From positions 42,399 through 106,398 of the forward strand of contig JADGEI010000010.1 of the NCBI GenBank assembly GCA_016744455.1: DNA of 64,000 nt, in the 5' to 3' direction. Each line of letters begins with the position of its first letter. The stretch's first letter is position 1. Below are positions 46,951 to 55,231 of the stretch, piece after piece. The position numbers and the translations under genes were made by a program. The DNA comes from Alcanivoracaceae bacterium. Lineage in GTDB: Bacteria; Pseudomonadota; Gammaproteobacteria; Xanthomonadales; Marinicellaceae. The notes below the pieces were generated by a model. It was not told the origin of the DNA and made no database searches. It saw nothing but the letters and a program-made list of their open reading frames with translations.

Positions 46951-47856
46951 ATGATAAAACAAAGAACCCTGAAAAATACCGTTCGTGCAACAGGTGTTGG
47001 CATTCATACGGGAAAAAAAGTCTATATTACTTTAAAGCCTGCTGAAATTGATGCAGGAATCGTATTTACACGTACTGATTTGAGTCAACCCGTCAGCATT
47101 GAGGCGAATGCAAATTTAGTTGGCGATACAAGTATGTCAACTACACTAATTAAAGATGATGTAAGAGTGGCAACTGTCGAACACTTAATGGCTGCTTTTT
47201 GTGGAATGGGAATTGATAACTGTTTAGTAGAACTAAGCGCTCCTGAAGTTCCAATTATGGATGGAAGTGCAGGCCCCTTTGTTTTCTTAATCCAATCTGC
47301 AGGCATTACTTTGCAGAATAAAGCCAAAAAATTCATCCAAATTACAAAACCTGTAGAAATAAAACATGCTGACAAAATGGCACGTTTTGAACCTTACAAT
47401 GGCTACAAACTTAAATTTGATATAGAGTTTAATCATCCTGCTTTTTCAGATCATACTAAGTCAAAAGAAATTGATTTATCAACCAATGCCTTTGTGAAAG
47501 ATATATCGCGTGCAAGAACATTTGGTTTTATGCGAGATATTGAAATGTTACGTGACAATAATTTAGCTATTGGCGGTAGCATGGATAATGCAATAGTTCT
47601 TGATGATTACCGAGTATTAAATCAAGATGGGTTGCGTTATGAAGATGAATTTGTAAAACATAAAATGCTTGATGCCATTGGAGATATTTATCAATTAGGT
47701 CATCCGATTGTAGGTTCATTTTACGGTTATAAATCTGGTCATGCGTTGAATAATGAATTAGCAAGAAAGTTATTAGAACAAACGGATTGTTGGAAACTGG
47801 TTACTTTTGAAAATAAGAAAGATGCAGAAACCCAACTATACCCTGTTTGGGCATAA
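46951..47856 (+). CDS. lpxC: UDP-3-O-acyl-N-acetylglucosamine deacetylase LpxC
   Basis: 301 residues. [12 protein letters not shown] start; zinc ligands in TVEHLMAAF, and in [10 protein letters not shown] with the conserved Asp; catalytic His in [10 protein letters not shown]. Commits UDP-GlcNAc to lipid A synthesis. It follows ftsZ as in E. coli and starts after its own 165-base leader. Confidence 0.97.
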   Translation: MIKQRTLKNTVRATGVGIHTGKKVYITLKPAEIDAGIVFTRTDLSQPVSIEANANLVGDTSMSTTLIKDDVRVATVEHLMAAFCGMGIDNCLVELSAPEVPIMDGSAGPFVFLIQSAGITLQNKAKKFIQITKPVEIKHADKMARFEPYNGYKLKFDIEFNHPAFSDHTKSKEIDLSTNAFVKDISRARTFGFMRDIEMLRDNNLAIGGSMDNAIVLDDYRVLNQDGLRYEDEFVKHKMLDAIGDIYQLGHPIVGSFYGYKSGHALNNELARKLLEQTDCWKLVTFENKKDAETQLYPVWA

Positions 47857-47901
47857 GCAAATATCAACCCGATTCAACCTAGTAATAAACATTAGTTCAT
47901 C

Positions 47902-48348
47902 ATGAGATTTATTGACTATATCGAATTAACCAATATAGATTTAAATACACCATTTAGTAGTAAAAAACGTTTATTTGAATTACTCGCTGTAAAACTTTCC
48001 GGTAAAAACCAAGACACACGAGAGATTTATGATGCTTTAGTTAAACGTGAGAAACTTGGAACAACCTCACTGGGTAATGGTGTAGCATTACCCCATGGTC
48101 AATGTTTGGATGATAAAGAAATTAAAATTCACATTATTGTATTAAACAAACCTGTTAATTATGAAAGTGTTGATAACACTCTTGTACAGTTAGTTGTATG
48201 TGTTATCTTTCCCAAAATAGTGGATGATTTTCATAAAAGGATGTTAAATAATTTAGGTAAATTTTTTAAAAAACATCGGGTTTATCGTCAAATAATTATG
48301 GCAGAATCTGCTCAACAAATACAAAAAATCATCTTGGATGAATCATAG
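47902..48348 (+). CDS. ptsN: PTS EIIA-Ntr family protein PtsN
   Basis: 148 residues. EIIA fructose/Ntr fold with the phosphorylated histidine in GVALPHGQ (His65) and the helical start IDYIELTNIDLNTPF, which resembles PtsN. In the nitrogen PTS it takes phosphate from PtsO/PtsP and signals to potassium and envelope regulators. Usually it sits in the rpoN operon; here it is downstream of lpxC. Only 3 bases separate it from rapZ, as in that operon. Confidence 0.88.
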   Translation: MRFIDYIELTNIDLNTPFSSKKRLFELLAVKLSGKNQDTREIYDALVKREKLGTTSLGNGVALPHGQCLDDKEIKIHIIVLNKPVNYESVDNTLVQLVVCVIFPKIVDDFHKRMLNNLGKFFKKHRVYRQIIMAESAQQIQKIILDES

Positions 48349-48351
48349 CTA

Positions 48352-49215
48352 ATGCAAGAACTTATAATCATATCAGGCATGTCAGGATCTGGAAAAACTA
48401 TAGCATTACGTACACTTGAGGACTTGGATTTCTATTGTGTCGATAACTTACCTATTGATATGCTACCCCAACTTGTAAATCATATAACAAGTAATAAACA
48501 GGACTATAATAGAGTTTCAGTTGGCATTGATATCAGAAATTCGGAATTAGCACTTAAAGAATTACCAAAAATAATAAGAAAGATAGACTCAAGCAAAATG
48601 AATGTTAAAGTTCTTTTTTTACACTGTAATGATAAGACTTTATTAAAAAGATATTCTGAAACTAGAAGAGCACATCCACTATCTAGTGATAAACGAAATT
48701 ATTCTTTATCGCAGGCCATTGCTTACGAAAAAAATTTACTAGAACCGTTGGCTACAGTTGCCGATTTACTTATCGATACCAGTAACACCAGTGCACCACA
48801 ATTACGAGATAAAATATGGCGACAAGCCAGCAATAACGCCAGTGGGAAGCTTTCTTTGTTGTTACAATCCTTTGCTTTTAAACGTGGTGTTCCTTATGAC
48901 GCAGACTTTGTTTTTGATGCGCGTTGCCTACCTAACCCTTTTTGGGAAAAATCTCTCCGTGAATTTTGTGGGAGAGATAAGCCAATAAAAAATTTTCTTG
49001 AAAGTAAGGAAATAGTCAATGATTTTTACACTGATATTTTTCAACTAGTCGTTAAATGGATACCTAAATTTGAAGAGCATGATCGTAGCTATTTGACTAT
49101 TGCAATAGGCTGCACAGGTGGTAAACATCGTTCGGTCTTTATAACTGAAAAATTATTCAACCAATTAAAAAAAACCAGAACGAATATTTTGGTACAACAC
49201 CGAGAGTTAGACTGA
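48352..49215 (+). CDS. rapZ: RapZ/YvcJ-family nucleotide-binding RNA adapter
   Basis: 287 residues. Walker A GMSGSGKT (9-16), YCVDNLPIDMLPQL, the RRAHPLS segment, DARCLPNPFWE and the C-terminal IAIGCTGGKHRS domain. In enterobacteria RapZ senses glucosamine-6-phosphate and controls glmS expression through small RNAs; outside them it is often called RNase adapter protein. Its place next to lpxC and the peptidoglycan genes fits a precursor-balance role. Confidence 0.93.
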   Translation: MQELIIISGMSGSGKTIALRTLEDLDFYCVDNLPIDMLPQLVNHITSNKQDYNRVSVGIDIRNSELALKELPKIIRKIDSSKMNVKVLFLHCNDKTLLKRYSETRRAHPLSSDKRNYSLSQAIAYEKNLLEPLATVADLLIDTSNTSAPQLRDKIWRQASNNASGKLSLLLQSFAFKRGVPYDADFVFDARCLPNPFWEKSLREFCGRDKPIKNFLESKEIVNDFYTDIFQLVVKWIPKFEEHDRSYLTIAIGCTGGKHRSVFITEKLFNQLKKTRTNILVQHRELD

Positions 49216-49241
49216 TTTAATTGTTTTTATGTATTAAAAAA

Positions 49242-49279
49242 AAAACCAAGCTAAATTAGATTCAACTTTGCCTGGTTTT
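49242..49279. terminator. Candidate bidirectional terminator between rapZ and the subtilase gene
   Basis: AAAACCAAGC (49242-49251) and GCCTGGTTTT (49270-49279) pair with one mismatch, giving A-rich and T-rich ends on both sides. It lies between convergent genes, where a two-way terminator is expected. Confidence 0.45.
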
Positions 49280-49351
49280 AATTAGATACAAATATATATA
49301 ACTTTAAAACTCTGAATCCTTTATATGATTTCAAAGTCATTGCAAGTCATA

Positions 49352-52300
49352 TCAATTGGTTAATTGTGAAATGTTAGCATTACTCCTATTCCAAATACCT
49401 CCTGGACTATATGGATAAGTTACATTTAAATTAGCAGTATTTGTTATACCAAAATTTAAGAACAAGCTTCCGTTATCTTGTAAAGTAGCTGTACCTGTTG
49501 AATTTCTGGGATAGCCATTGACGTTTGACATAGTATAGTTGAAATTACTATTTGTTGAAAGTGTATCTAGTCCTGCTGACCAACGAGGATAACCATTTGA
49601 GTCATAGTAAAATACTGCCAAATATGATTGTAATCCACCTGAAATAGGATGGGTCTGTTTTCCAATACCCCAACCACTTAATGCTGGTTCATACCACAGA
49701 CCAGAATAATTTGATGGTGTACTTGGTGTTCCGCTACTTGTTTTATAAAGTGGTTGTAAGCACCATGCTCCACTTTGGCCATTAATGGTCCAATTAAATA
49801 CACCTAAATTTAAATCTCTATTCAGGTTGTTACAATTAGCATTGCCATCTACCGATATTGTTGAATAGTCTAAGTTAAAGCTTCCAACTACACTGGTACT
49901 TGTGCTTTGTGTTGAGAAATCGTAGTCTACTCTTGTAAAAGAGCCAATAAGTTTATTATTCACGAAAGTAGATTGCCCAATAAACCATTCTGGGTGACCC
50001 GATTGATCATGAGTTGTGAAGTACAAGTGATAATCTAAACCAGATTGAGAGATAAACATGCCATGTCCACTTTTTATAGGATCATAAGAAAATCCCTTAA
50101 CAACTTGTTTAGGCACTGTTTCCATCAATACTGGGTCTTTAAATACGATATTCTGTCCAACATGAATATCTTCATCGCCAATGAAAACCATATCTGAAAT
50201 AAATCCTGTAAATGATTCGCCTACCGGTATTGTATATTCTATCCAATCAGTACCTGAATAATTGTGATATTCTTGTCTTCCCCAGTTTTGGGTACCATGA
50301 ACCTGCCATGACCTTGATGACGAGGCAGTAGTACTGCCGCTCATAATGAAACCAATTCCACTGATTTCAGGAACTTGCTGATTTGATCTAAATTTAAATT
50401 TAAGTACCGTATTTGGAGTGACATTATAATTGTAATCAATTTTTTTCCAGCTATTTCCCCAAATTTTTAGTTTGTTACCTGTGGAACCAACGACAACGTA
50501 TGAAGTATGTTCTTTATCTTCAACTCCGGGTTTATAACCTTGTACTGTTTTACCCATGAATGGTCCTTGTGGAGCCGTTGGTGGTCTATCAAAACATTTT
50601 TTATTACTTGTTAGCCCATCACTGATTACCTCAAAGCATAATCCTGGGTTGTTGAAATAATTTTGAATTGATAAGTTTTGAATTGGAAATTGTAATTTAT
50701 CATAACCATTATAAGGTGTTCTTGAATAAATATCATTGCCTGAAACGATATCCAAAAAAGGCTCGCCATTGGGCTGAGGATCTGAATTTACACTTACTAT
50801 CACAGCAGCAGTTTCAGAAAAGTTATCACCTAGCAAACGAATACAATAATTGTTGTTACAAACAGATTCGGCTATTTCAAGAACTGGAAAAGTCGGTACA
50901 ATAGTGGCTATAGCTGCCTCTAAGTTAGGCTGGCTCCCAATATTTCCAGTATCGCCTGACGCCTGTGGTGTACCAGTTGATGCAAGTAAAGTTCTCATTT
51001 CAATTGAATTTAGTTTTGGATTTCCAACACTTGTTGAGATACTTTGAATAATGGCTGCAGCACCTGTTACGATTGGTGATGCGCTGGATGTGCCACTAAA
51101 ATCTGATCGATACCAATATTCTTGATTTCTATCTTCGCCAGATAAATAGAAATATGTATGAACCCCTGGTTGACCCCTCATACTACGACCCAAAGTAGTT
51201 ACATTTTCACCCCATGCATTTACATCTATGCGGCTTCCAAAGTTTGAAAATTCCATACGTGTACGACTACTAGACTTGCTGGCTCCTACCATTATAGCTC
51301 CAGAGTCTCTAAAATCTCTATCAAAAACATTATTGCCATCACTGTCTTCATAGTTTGATGAATCTAAATCTTGTCCAATACTGCTATTTAAGCCATTTGC
51401 AGCGGCTTCTACAACAATAATACCTTTATCTTGTGTTGCATACGATATAGCTGTAAACATTCCTGGTTCATACTCTACAGGTAACCACTCCCCAATTGGT
51501 CCATTTGTCTGTTGTTCTAGTAATAAAATGTCACCTGCGTTGATATTTTGAATTGCTTCACATAATGCATCAACTCTACTTAATTGACCTTCATCATCAA
51601 ATTCTGATTGAATACCAAATTCAGCATTATGAGAAATACCCGTTATTCCAAATTCATTTTTTAGTGCTCCCATTATTCCAAGCACTGCTGTACCATGCCC
51701 ATAGATGGCTTGATTCCAATAGTCATTCGGATGAAAGGGTGTAATATCGCGGAAATGCCCACTATTATAAAATACTTCTGATAAATCTTCATGTGGTAAG
51801 TTCCATCCTTGTTCAATATCAATAATTTTCACTCCCTCACCTGCACCATTATTTAAATCCCATGCAAAAAGGGCATTAATGCCATTTGGAGCGGCTTCAA
51901 GATAACCTTGATGAGATTGAAGGTTTAGTGTGGTCCCTTTATTTAAATCTGATTTTATGCTTGGTGGTTGAACAATTGGTTCTGAGTAAGCAATTTCAAT
52001 AATTTTCATTTGGTTTAAATTAGCAAGAAGCTTTTCATAATCCTTAAACTTACTACCTGATGGTAAATAGATAGAGTCAAATAAGTTCATTATTCGCTCA
52101 GTACTTTTCGAAGGAGGTTGAGATGTCTCCATGCAATTTTTAAATGTAGAAGACATCATTAAATTTTCAATTTTTAACAATGACTCAATAACTTCAATAC
52201 TGGTTTTAATATCACTTTCAGTAATATCACTTGGCATACTTCTTTGAATATTATAGCGTAGTTTGCCTTTTTCTAGACTCATTCCTGTTCCTTCAATAAA

Positions 52301-52534
52301 GCGTAATGTTATTGCGCCAATTTCTGTCTCTGATTGAAGAATATAGCCAGAATATTTATCTTCAAAATTTGTATCATATATATTTAATGCATGAACCTGT
52401 GAAATAGCCATAACACTAAATGATAGAGCTAGTGTTGTGTTAATTAATAAACTATTTTTGTTTTTATTTTTACTAATAGTTTTTGTGTATAATTGCCTTT
52501 GAGGCATATATTTATTAATGATTTTTCTCAACAT
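49352..52534 (-). CDS. Secreted subtilisin-family (S8) protease with C-terminal accessory repeats
   Basis: 1060 residues. Extended signal peptide (~1-49, ending QVHA), pro-region (~50-225), then a peptidase S8 domain with Asp239 (KIIDIEQGW), His280 (YGHGTAVLG), Asn380 (AAANG) and Ser483 (SGTSSASP). A region of beta-rich folds follows (~560-800). Near the C-terminus two copies of a ~120-residue domain begin at ~812 and ~945, with the pattern SGxG...YxxFxTxDxxGxPxW (GMFISQSGLDYHLYFTTHDQ; SYLAVFYYDSNGYPRW). The same domain occurs at the start of the RHS protein downstream in this window. It is probably exported and self-processed; the substrate is unknown. Confidence 0.9.
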   Translation of the reverse strand: MLRKIINKYMPQRQLYTKTISKNKNKNSLLINTTLALSFSVMAISQVHALNIYDTNFEDKYSGYILQSETEIGAITLRFIEGTGMSLEKGKLRYNIQRSMPSDITESDIKTSIEVIESLLKIENLMMSSTFKNCMETSQPPSKSTERIMNLFDSIYLPSGSKFKDYEKLLANLNQMKIIEIAYSEPIVQPPSIKSDLNKGTTLNLQSHQGYLEAAPNGINALFAWDLNNGAGEGVKIIDIEQGWNLPHEDLSEVFYNSGHFRDITPFHPNDYWNQAIYGHGTAVLGIMGALKNEFGITGISHNAEFGIQSEFDDEGQLSRVDALCEAIQNINAGDILLLEQQTNGPIGEWLPVEYEPGMFTAISYATQDKGIIVVEAAANGLNSSIGQDLDSSNYEDSDGNNVFDRDFRDSGAIMVGASKSSSRTRMEFSNFGSRIDVNAWGENVTTLGRSMRGQPGVHTYFYLSGEDRNQEYWYRSDFSGTSSASPIVTGAAAIIQSISTSVGNPKLNSIEMRTLLASTGTPQASGDTGNIGSQPNLEAAIATIVPTFPVLEIAESVCNNNYCIRLLGDNFSETAAVIVSVNSDPQPNGEPFLDIVSGNDIYSRTPYNGYDKLQFPIQNLSIQNYFNNPGLCFEVISDGLTSNKKCFDRPPTAPQGPFMGKTVQGYKPGVEDKEHTSYVVVGSTGNKLKIWGNSWKKIDYNYNVTPNTVLKFKFRSNQQVPEISGIGFIMSGSTTASSSRSWQVHGTQNWGRQEYHNYSGTDWIEYTIPVGESFTGFISDMVFIGDEDIHVGQNIVFKDPVLMETVPKQVVKGFSYDPIKSGHGMFISQSGLDYHLYFTTHDQSGHPEWFIGQSTFVNNKLIGSFTRVDYDFSTQSTSTSVVGSFNLDYSTISVDGNANCNNLNRDLNLGVFNWTINGQSGAWCLQPLYKTSSGTPSTPSNYSGLWYEPALSGWGIGKQTHPISGGLQSYLAVFYYDSNGYPRWSAGLDTLSTNSNFNYTMSNVNGYPRNSTGTATLQDNGSLFLNFGITNTANLNVTYPYSPGGIWNRSNANISQLTN

Positions 52535-52605
52535 AGTATTACCTTTTGAATAGTTGATTTATATATATCCATTTTCACTCTAATAGATTGATAAAATGGG
52601 GTTTA

Positions 52606-52655
52606 GGGTAATTAATCAAAACATCAATACATCAATAACATTAAAAGAATTACCC
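52606..52655. repeat. Inverted repeat enclosing a tandem 8-mer, upstream of the subtilase gene
   Basis: GGGTAATT (52606-52613) and AATTACCC (52648-52655) are perfect arms. Between them ACATCAAT is repeated directly in tandem (52621-52628, 52629-52636). Located 72-121 bases before the subtilase start, so it may be a regulator-binding region. Confidence 0.4.
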
Positions 52656-52656
52656 T

Positions 52657-52694
52657 CTTATAGTTAATACGCGTAATTCGGGAGAAAAAAAATG
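52657..52694 (-). promoter_or_regulatory. Shared upstream element, copy A (subtilase gene)
   Basis: On the + strand: CTTAT, then TACGCGTA (52668-52675), nine bases, eight A and TG. The second copy (63574-63610) lies before the RHS gene in the same orientation, with identical spacing from TACGCGTA to the A8 run. TACGCGTA is an 8-bp palindrome, suggesting a regulator site. It is ~123 bases from the subtilase start. Confidence 0.5.
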
Positions 52695-52740
52695 TAAAAA
52701 GTATGAATTAAATGAGATGAATAGAGATAGTTTGGTGAAG

Positions 52741-54591
52741 TTATAGAAGCTTTCTGCCTGTTTTTTTTATGATTTTGAAAAGTTTTTTATTTTCAAAACT
52801 TAAAGCAAAGTACATACTTTGAATTGGCCATGAGCTTTCCAGTTGTTTGAATAAAAGTCCTGAGTCATCCTTGTTTTTTAGTTTGTAAGCAATAATATAC
52901 AGTCTTTCATCAGTGTAATGAGGCAGTTCTTTTTTTGCAATCCATACCTCATCTAAAAAAGACAGTTTATTCAACATTGACTGTAACTGCTTGTTTTCAT
53001 CTTCCTTAAGATCATCTTTGATTATCTTGTCTTTAATTGATAGAGAGCTAACTTCAGCCATAAAGGCATCATTTCTATCCTGTTTTGATTCCATTGCTAA
53101 TAGTATTTGCTGGGCCTGTGATTCCATATCATTTCGTATGTAATAGTCATGTAACACTTCACCTGCATGCATCATGTAGTCTTCATGATGCATTAATTTG
53201 TTTAACAAAGTCAAACCTTTATTATTTTTCCTTGCGATTAAGGCTGTTCCTAAGTTATATAATGCCGAGGGTTCATTGGCATCAAGCTTACGTATTTGTT
53301 TATATATAGTTTCGGCTTTTTTTTGGCCATAAAGTACATTTATAATATTGGCTTTTTCAACTAACTCATCCTTATTCAGTTTTTCAGAACTGGTTTGTAA
53401 TTGCTCAAGTCTGGTATATGCGTTTTGGCCTTGTTCGTATAGTGCCTGCCAGTTTTGTGTATTCTCATCAGCCCACATTTCATCCAGTTTGGATAAAATA
53501 ATTTTAAAACTGGTTGGGAACCAAGTGTTCGATGCTGATTTTTCAATTTCGTAGTCAAAATCAGGTTTTACATTTAATGGTGCGAGTCGATCAGATAGAG
53601 CTGGATGTGTGTCACTGTAATTGGTTTTAAGTTGCATGATTTCTGCAATACTTACATTAATAGCACTGATATCATATTTCCAATTCTGCATTAGATCATT
53701 TAGGTTTGATACAGCTTTATCTTCTATCTTCTCAATTTTGTATGCTTTTCTTTCAAGCTCACTCCAATAGTTTTGGCTGATCAACTCGTTTAGTACAAAA
53801 ACTTTGCATAATGCCGTAGAAAAATCATCTGCTGAAGTCAGTTGTACAGCAATTTCATCAGCTTCATATTCGTTGGTGCGAGCCAATGCAAAAGAGTAGG
53901 CATTGAAATAGGGTGCGTACCAATTAAAAAATTTACCAAAAACCCAAGTGACAATACCATTTAAATGCCCCATGGTATTAACGATGTGCATCCAAGTCAT
54001 ACGTACGCGATAAATCCATGCATTAAATTTGGCATGGTCACCACTCAAGTGTCCCATTTCGTGAGCGATAACAGATAATACCTGTTGTTGATTGAGGCTT
54101 GCTAATAATTCAGCGCCCAAAATTAACGAATTTCTATGCCAGCCAAACACACCAAATCGTGGTGTTTGTTGAATGGCGGCATTAAATTCAGTCGTAATTA
54201 ACACCTCGTGAATTTTTGTGGTCTTTAATTTTTTTCTAAAATTGTCTAAATGATTAAATAGTTCCGGTGCTTGTTTTCTAGACAATCTATAACCCGCAGG
54301 TGGTGGAATTTTTACAGTAACGGCTTTAAATATTGTATAAATTATCAATACCACGACAATAATTAATTTTTTCTTAATTAACAATACCCAAAACCAGCTA
54401 CTGGTTATGGCCAAATAAACCATTGTTGCAATAAAACCAATACACAATAGCAAGATGAAAAATAAATAACCATAACCCAAATACGCAAGCCATTTCAGCT
54501 TGCGTTTGTAGCCATTTGGGTTATGTTTAAAATCCGATTCTGCTTGTTTAGCAAGCCTTTCGAAATTTTCTCTTCTTTTTGTAGTAGACAT
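52741..54591 (-). CDS. Membrane M48-family metalloprotease with C-terminal TPR-like region
   Basis: 616 residues. Two or three membrane spans (~38-95), M48 catalytic motif HEMGH (177-181) in VIAHEMGHLSGDH, third ligand region NEYEADEIA. The C-terminal ~250 residues are helical and TPR-like (NEPSALYNLGTALIARKNNK). The layout resembles HtpX/YggG-like M48 proteins with a larger soluble tail. Placed between the small secreted gene and the subtilase gene, all - strand; whether they share a transcript is uncertain (the gap to the upstream gene is 39 bases). Confidence 0.87.
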   Translation of the reverse strand: MSTTKRRENFERLAKQAESDFKHNPNGYKRKLKWLAYLGYGYLFFILLLCIGFIATMVYLAITSSWFWVLLIKKKLIIVVVLIIYTIFKAVTVKIPPPAGYRLSRKQAPELFNHLDNFRKKLKTTKIHEVLITTEFNAAIQQTPRFGVFGWHRNSLILGAELLASLNQQQVLSVIAHEMGHLSGDHAKFNAWIYRVRMTWMHIVNTMGHLNGIVTWVFGKFFNWYAPYFNAYSFALARTNEYEADEIAVQLTSADDFSTALCKVFVLNELISQNYWSELERKAYKIEKIEDKAVSNLNDLMQNWKYDISAINVSIAEIMQLKTNYSDTHPALSDRLAPLNVKPDFDYEIEKSASNTWFPTSFKIILSKLDEMWADENTQNWQALYEQGQNAYTRLEQLQTSSEKLNKDELVEKANIINVLYGQKKAETIYKQIRKLDANEPSALYNLGTALIARKNNKGLTLLNKLMHHEDYMMHAGEVLHDYYIRNDMESQAQQILLAMESKQDRNDAFMAEVSSLSIKDKIIKDDLKEDENKQLQSMLNKLSFLDEVWIAKKELPHYTDERLYIIAYKLKNKDDSGLLFKQLESSWPIQSMYFALSFENKKLFKIIKKTGRKLL

Positions 54592-54630
54592 TTAGTTCAA
54601 CATTAAAATTAATATTTTTATGGATTAATG

Positions 54631-55209
54631 TCAGTCAATATAACGCATTGATTTGTCAATGTCTTTTATTGAGTTTTCCCATTCATTAATTTTGGCAACA
54701 TTAAAACACCTGTTTGTAAAGCTGTCTTCAATTGGTTGCTTATTTAATAAGCCATAAGTAAGTAATTGAAGACTAGAAACGCCAACTCTGTTTCCAAGGA
54801 TTAACCATTTATTATTAGTAGTATTGTTATTCACAAATAGAATTGTATTTTGAATAATAAACTCATATTGTTCTAATAAATGCGTACCATAAATATTTAT
54901 GCATCGAATGTTTTCGTCAATTTTAATTTCATCAATTCTATAGATTGATTTATAACATTGTCTTTTCAAGTTTAAAAAGCCACAATCTAGTGTTTTTGAG
55001 TGATTGTCACTTGCATATGCAAATATATTATTGCCATTTACAAAATAGTTTTTATAAAAAGAATTTACATTTTCATCATAATTTGAATTTCCATTAGATT
55101 CTTGAATCAAAAAAGATTCTTCTTTGATTTTACTTACTAAGTCAACAAGCTCTTTTGCATAAGCTATATTTGTTAAAAAAGCCAGGACAATAAATAGTTT
55201 AAATTTCAT
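54631..55209 (-). CDS. Small secreted protein next to the RHS gene, candidate immunity protein
   Basis: 192 residues from the ATG at 55209, which has a GAG ribosome site and yields a signal peptide (MKFKLFIVLAFLTNIAYA). The frame also extends to 55284 inside the RHS gene's end. Four cysteines (LDCGFLN, RQCYKS, IRCIN, NRCFN) suit disulfides in the periplasm. I recognise no family. The gene starts 23 bases after the RHS stop at 55232, the usual position of an immunity gene for a polymorphic toxin; that role is inferred from position only. Confidence 0.65.
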   Translation of the reverse strand: MKFKLFIVLAFLTNIAYAKELVDLVSKIKEESFLIQESNGNSNYDENVNSFYKNYFVNGNNIFAYASDNHSKTLDCGFLNLKRQCYKSIYRIDEIKIDENIRCINIYGTHLLEQYEFIIQNTILFVNNNTTNNKWLILGNRVGVSSLQLLTYGLLNKQPIEDSFTNRCFNVAKINEWENSIKDIDKSMRYID

Positions 55210-55231
55210 TTTTTTTCTCAAATTATTATAT

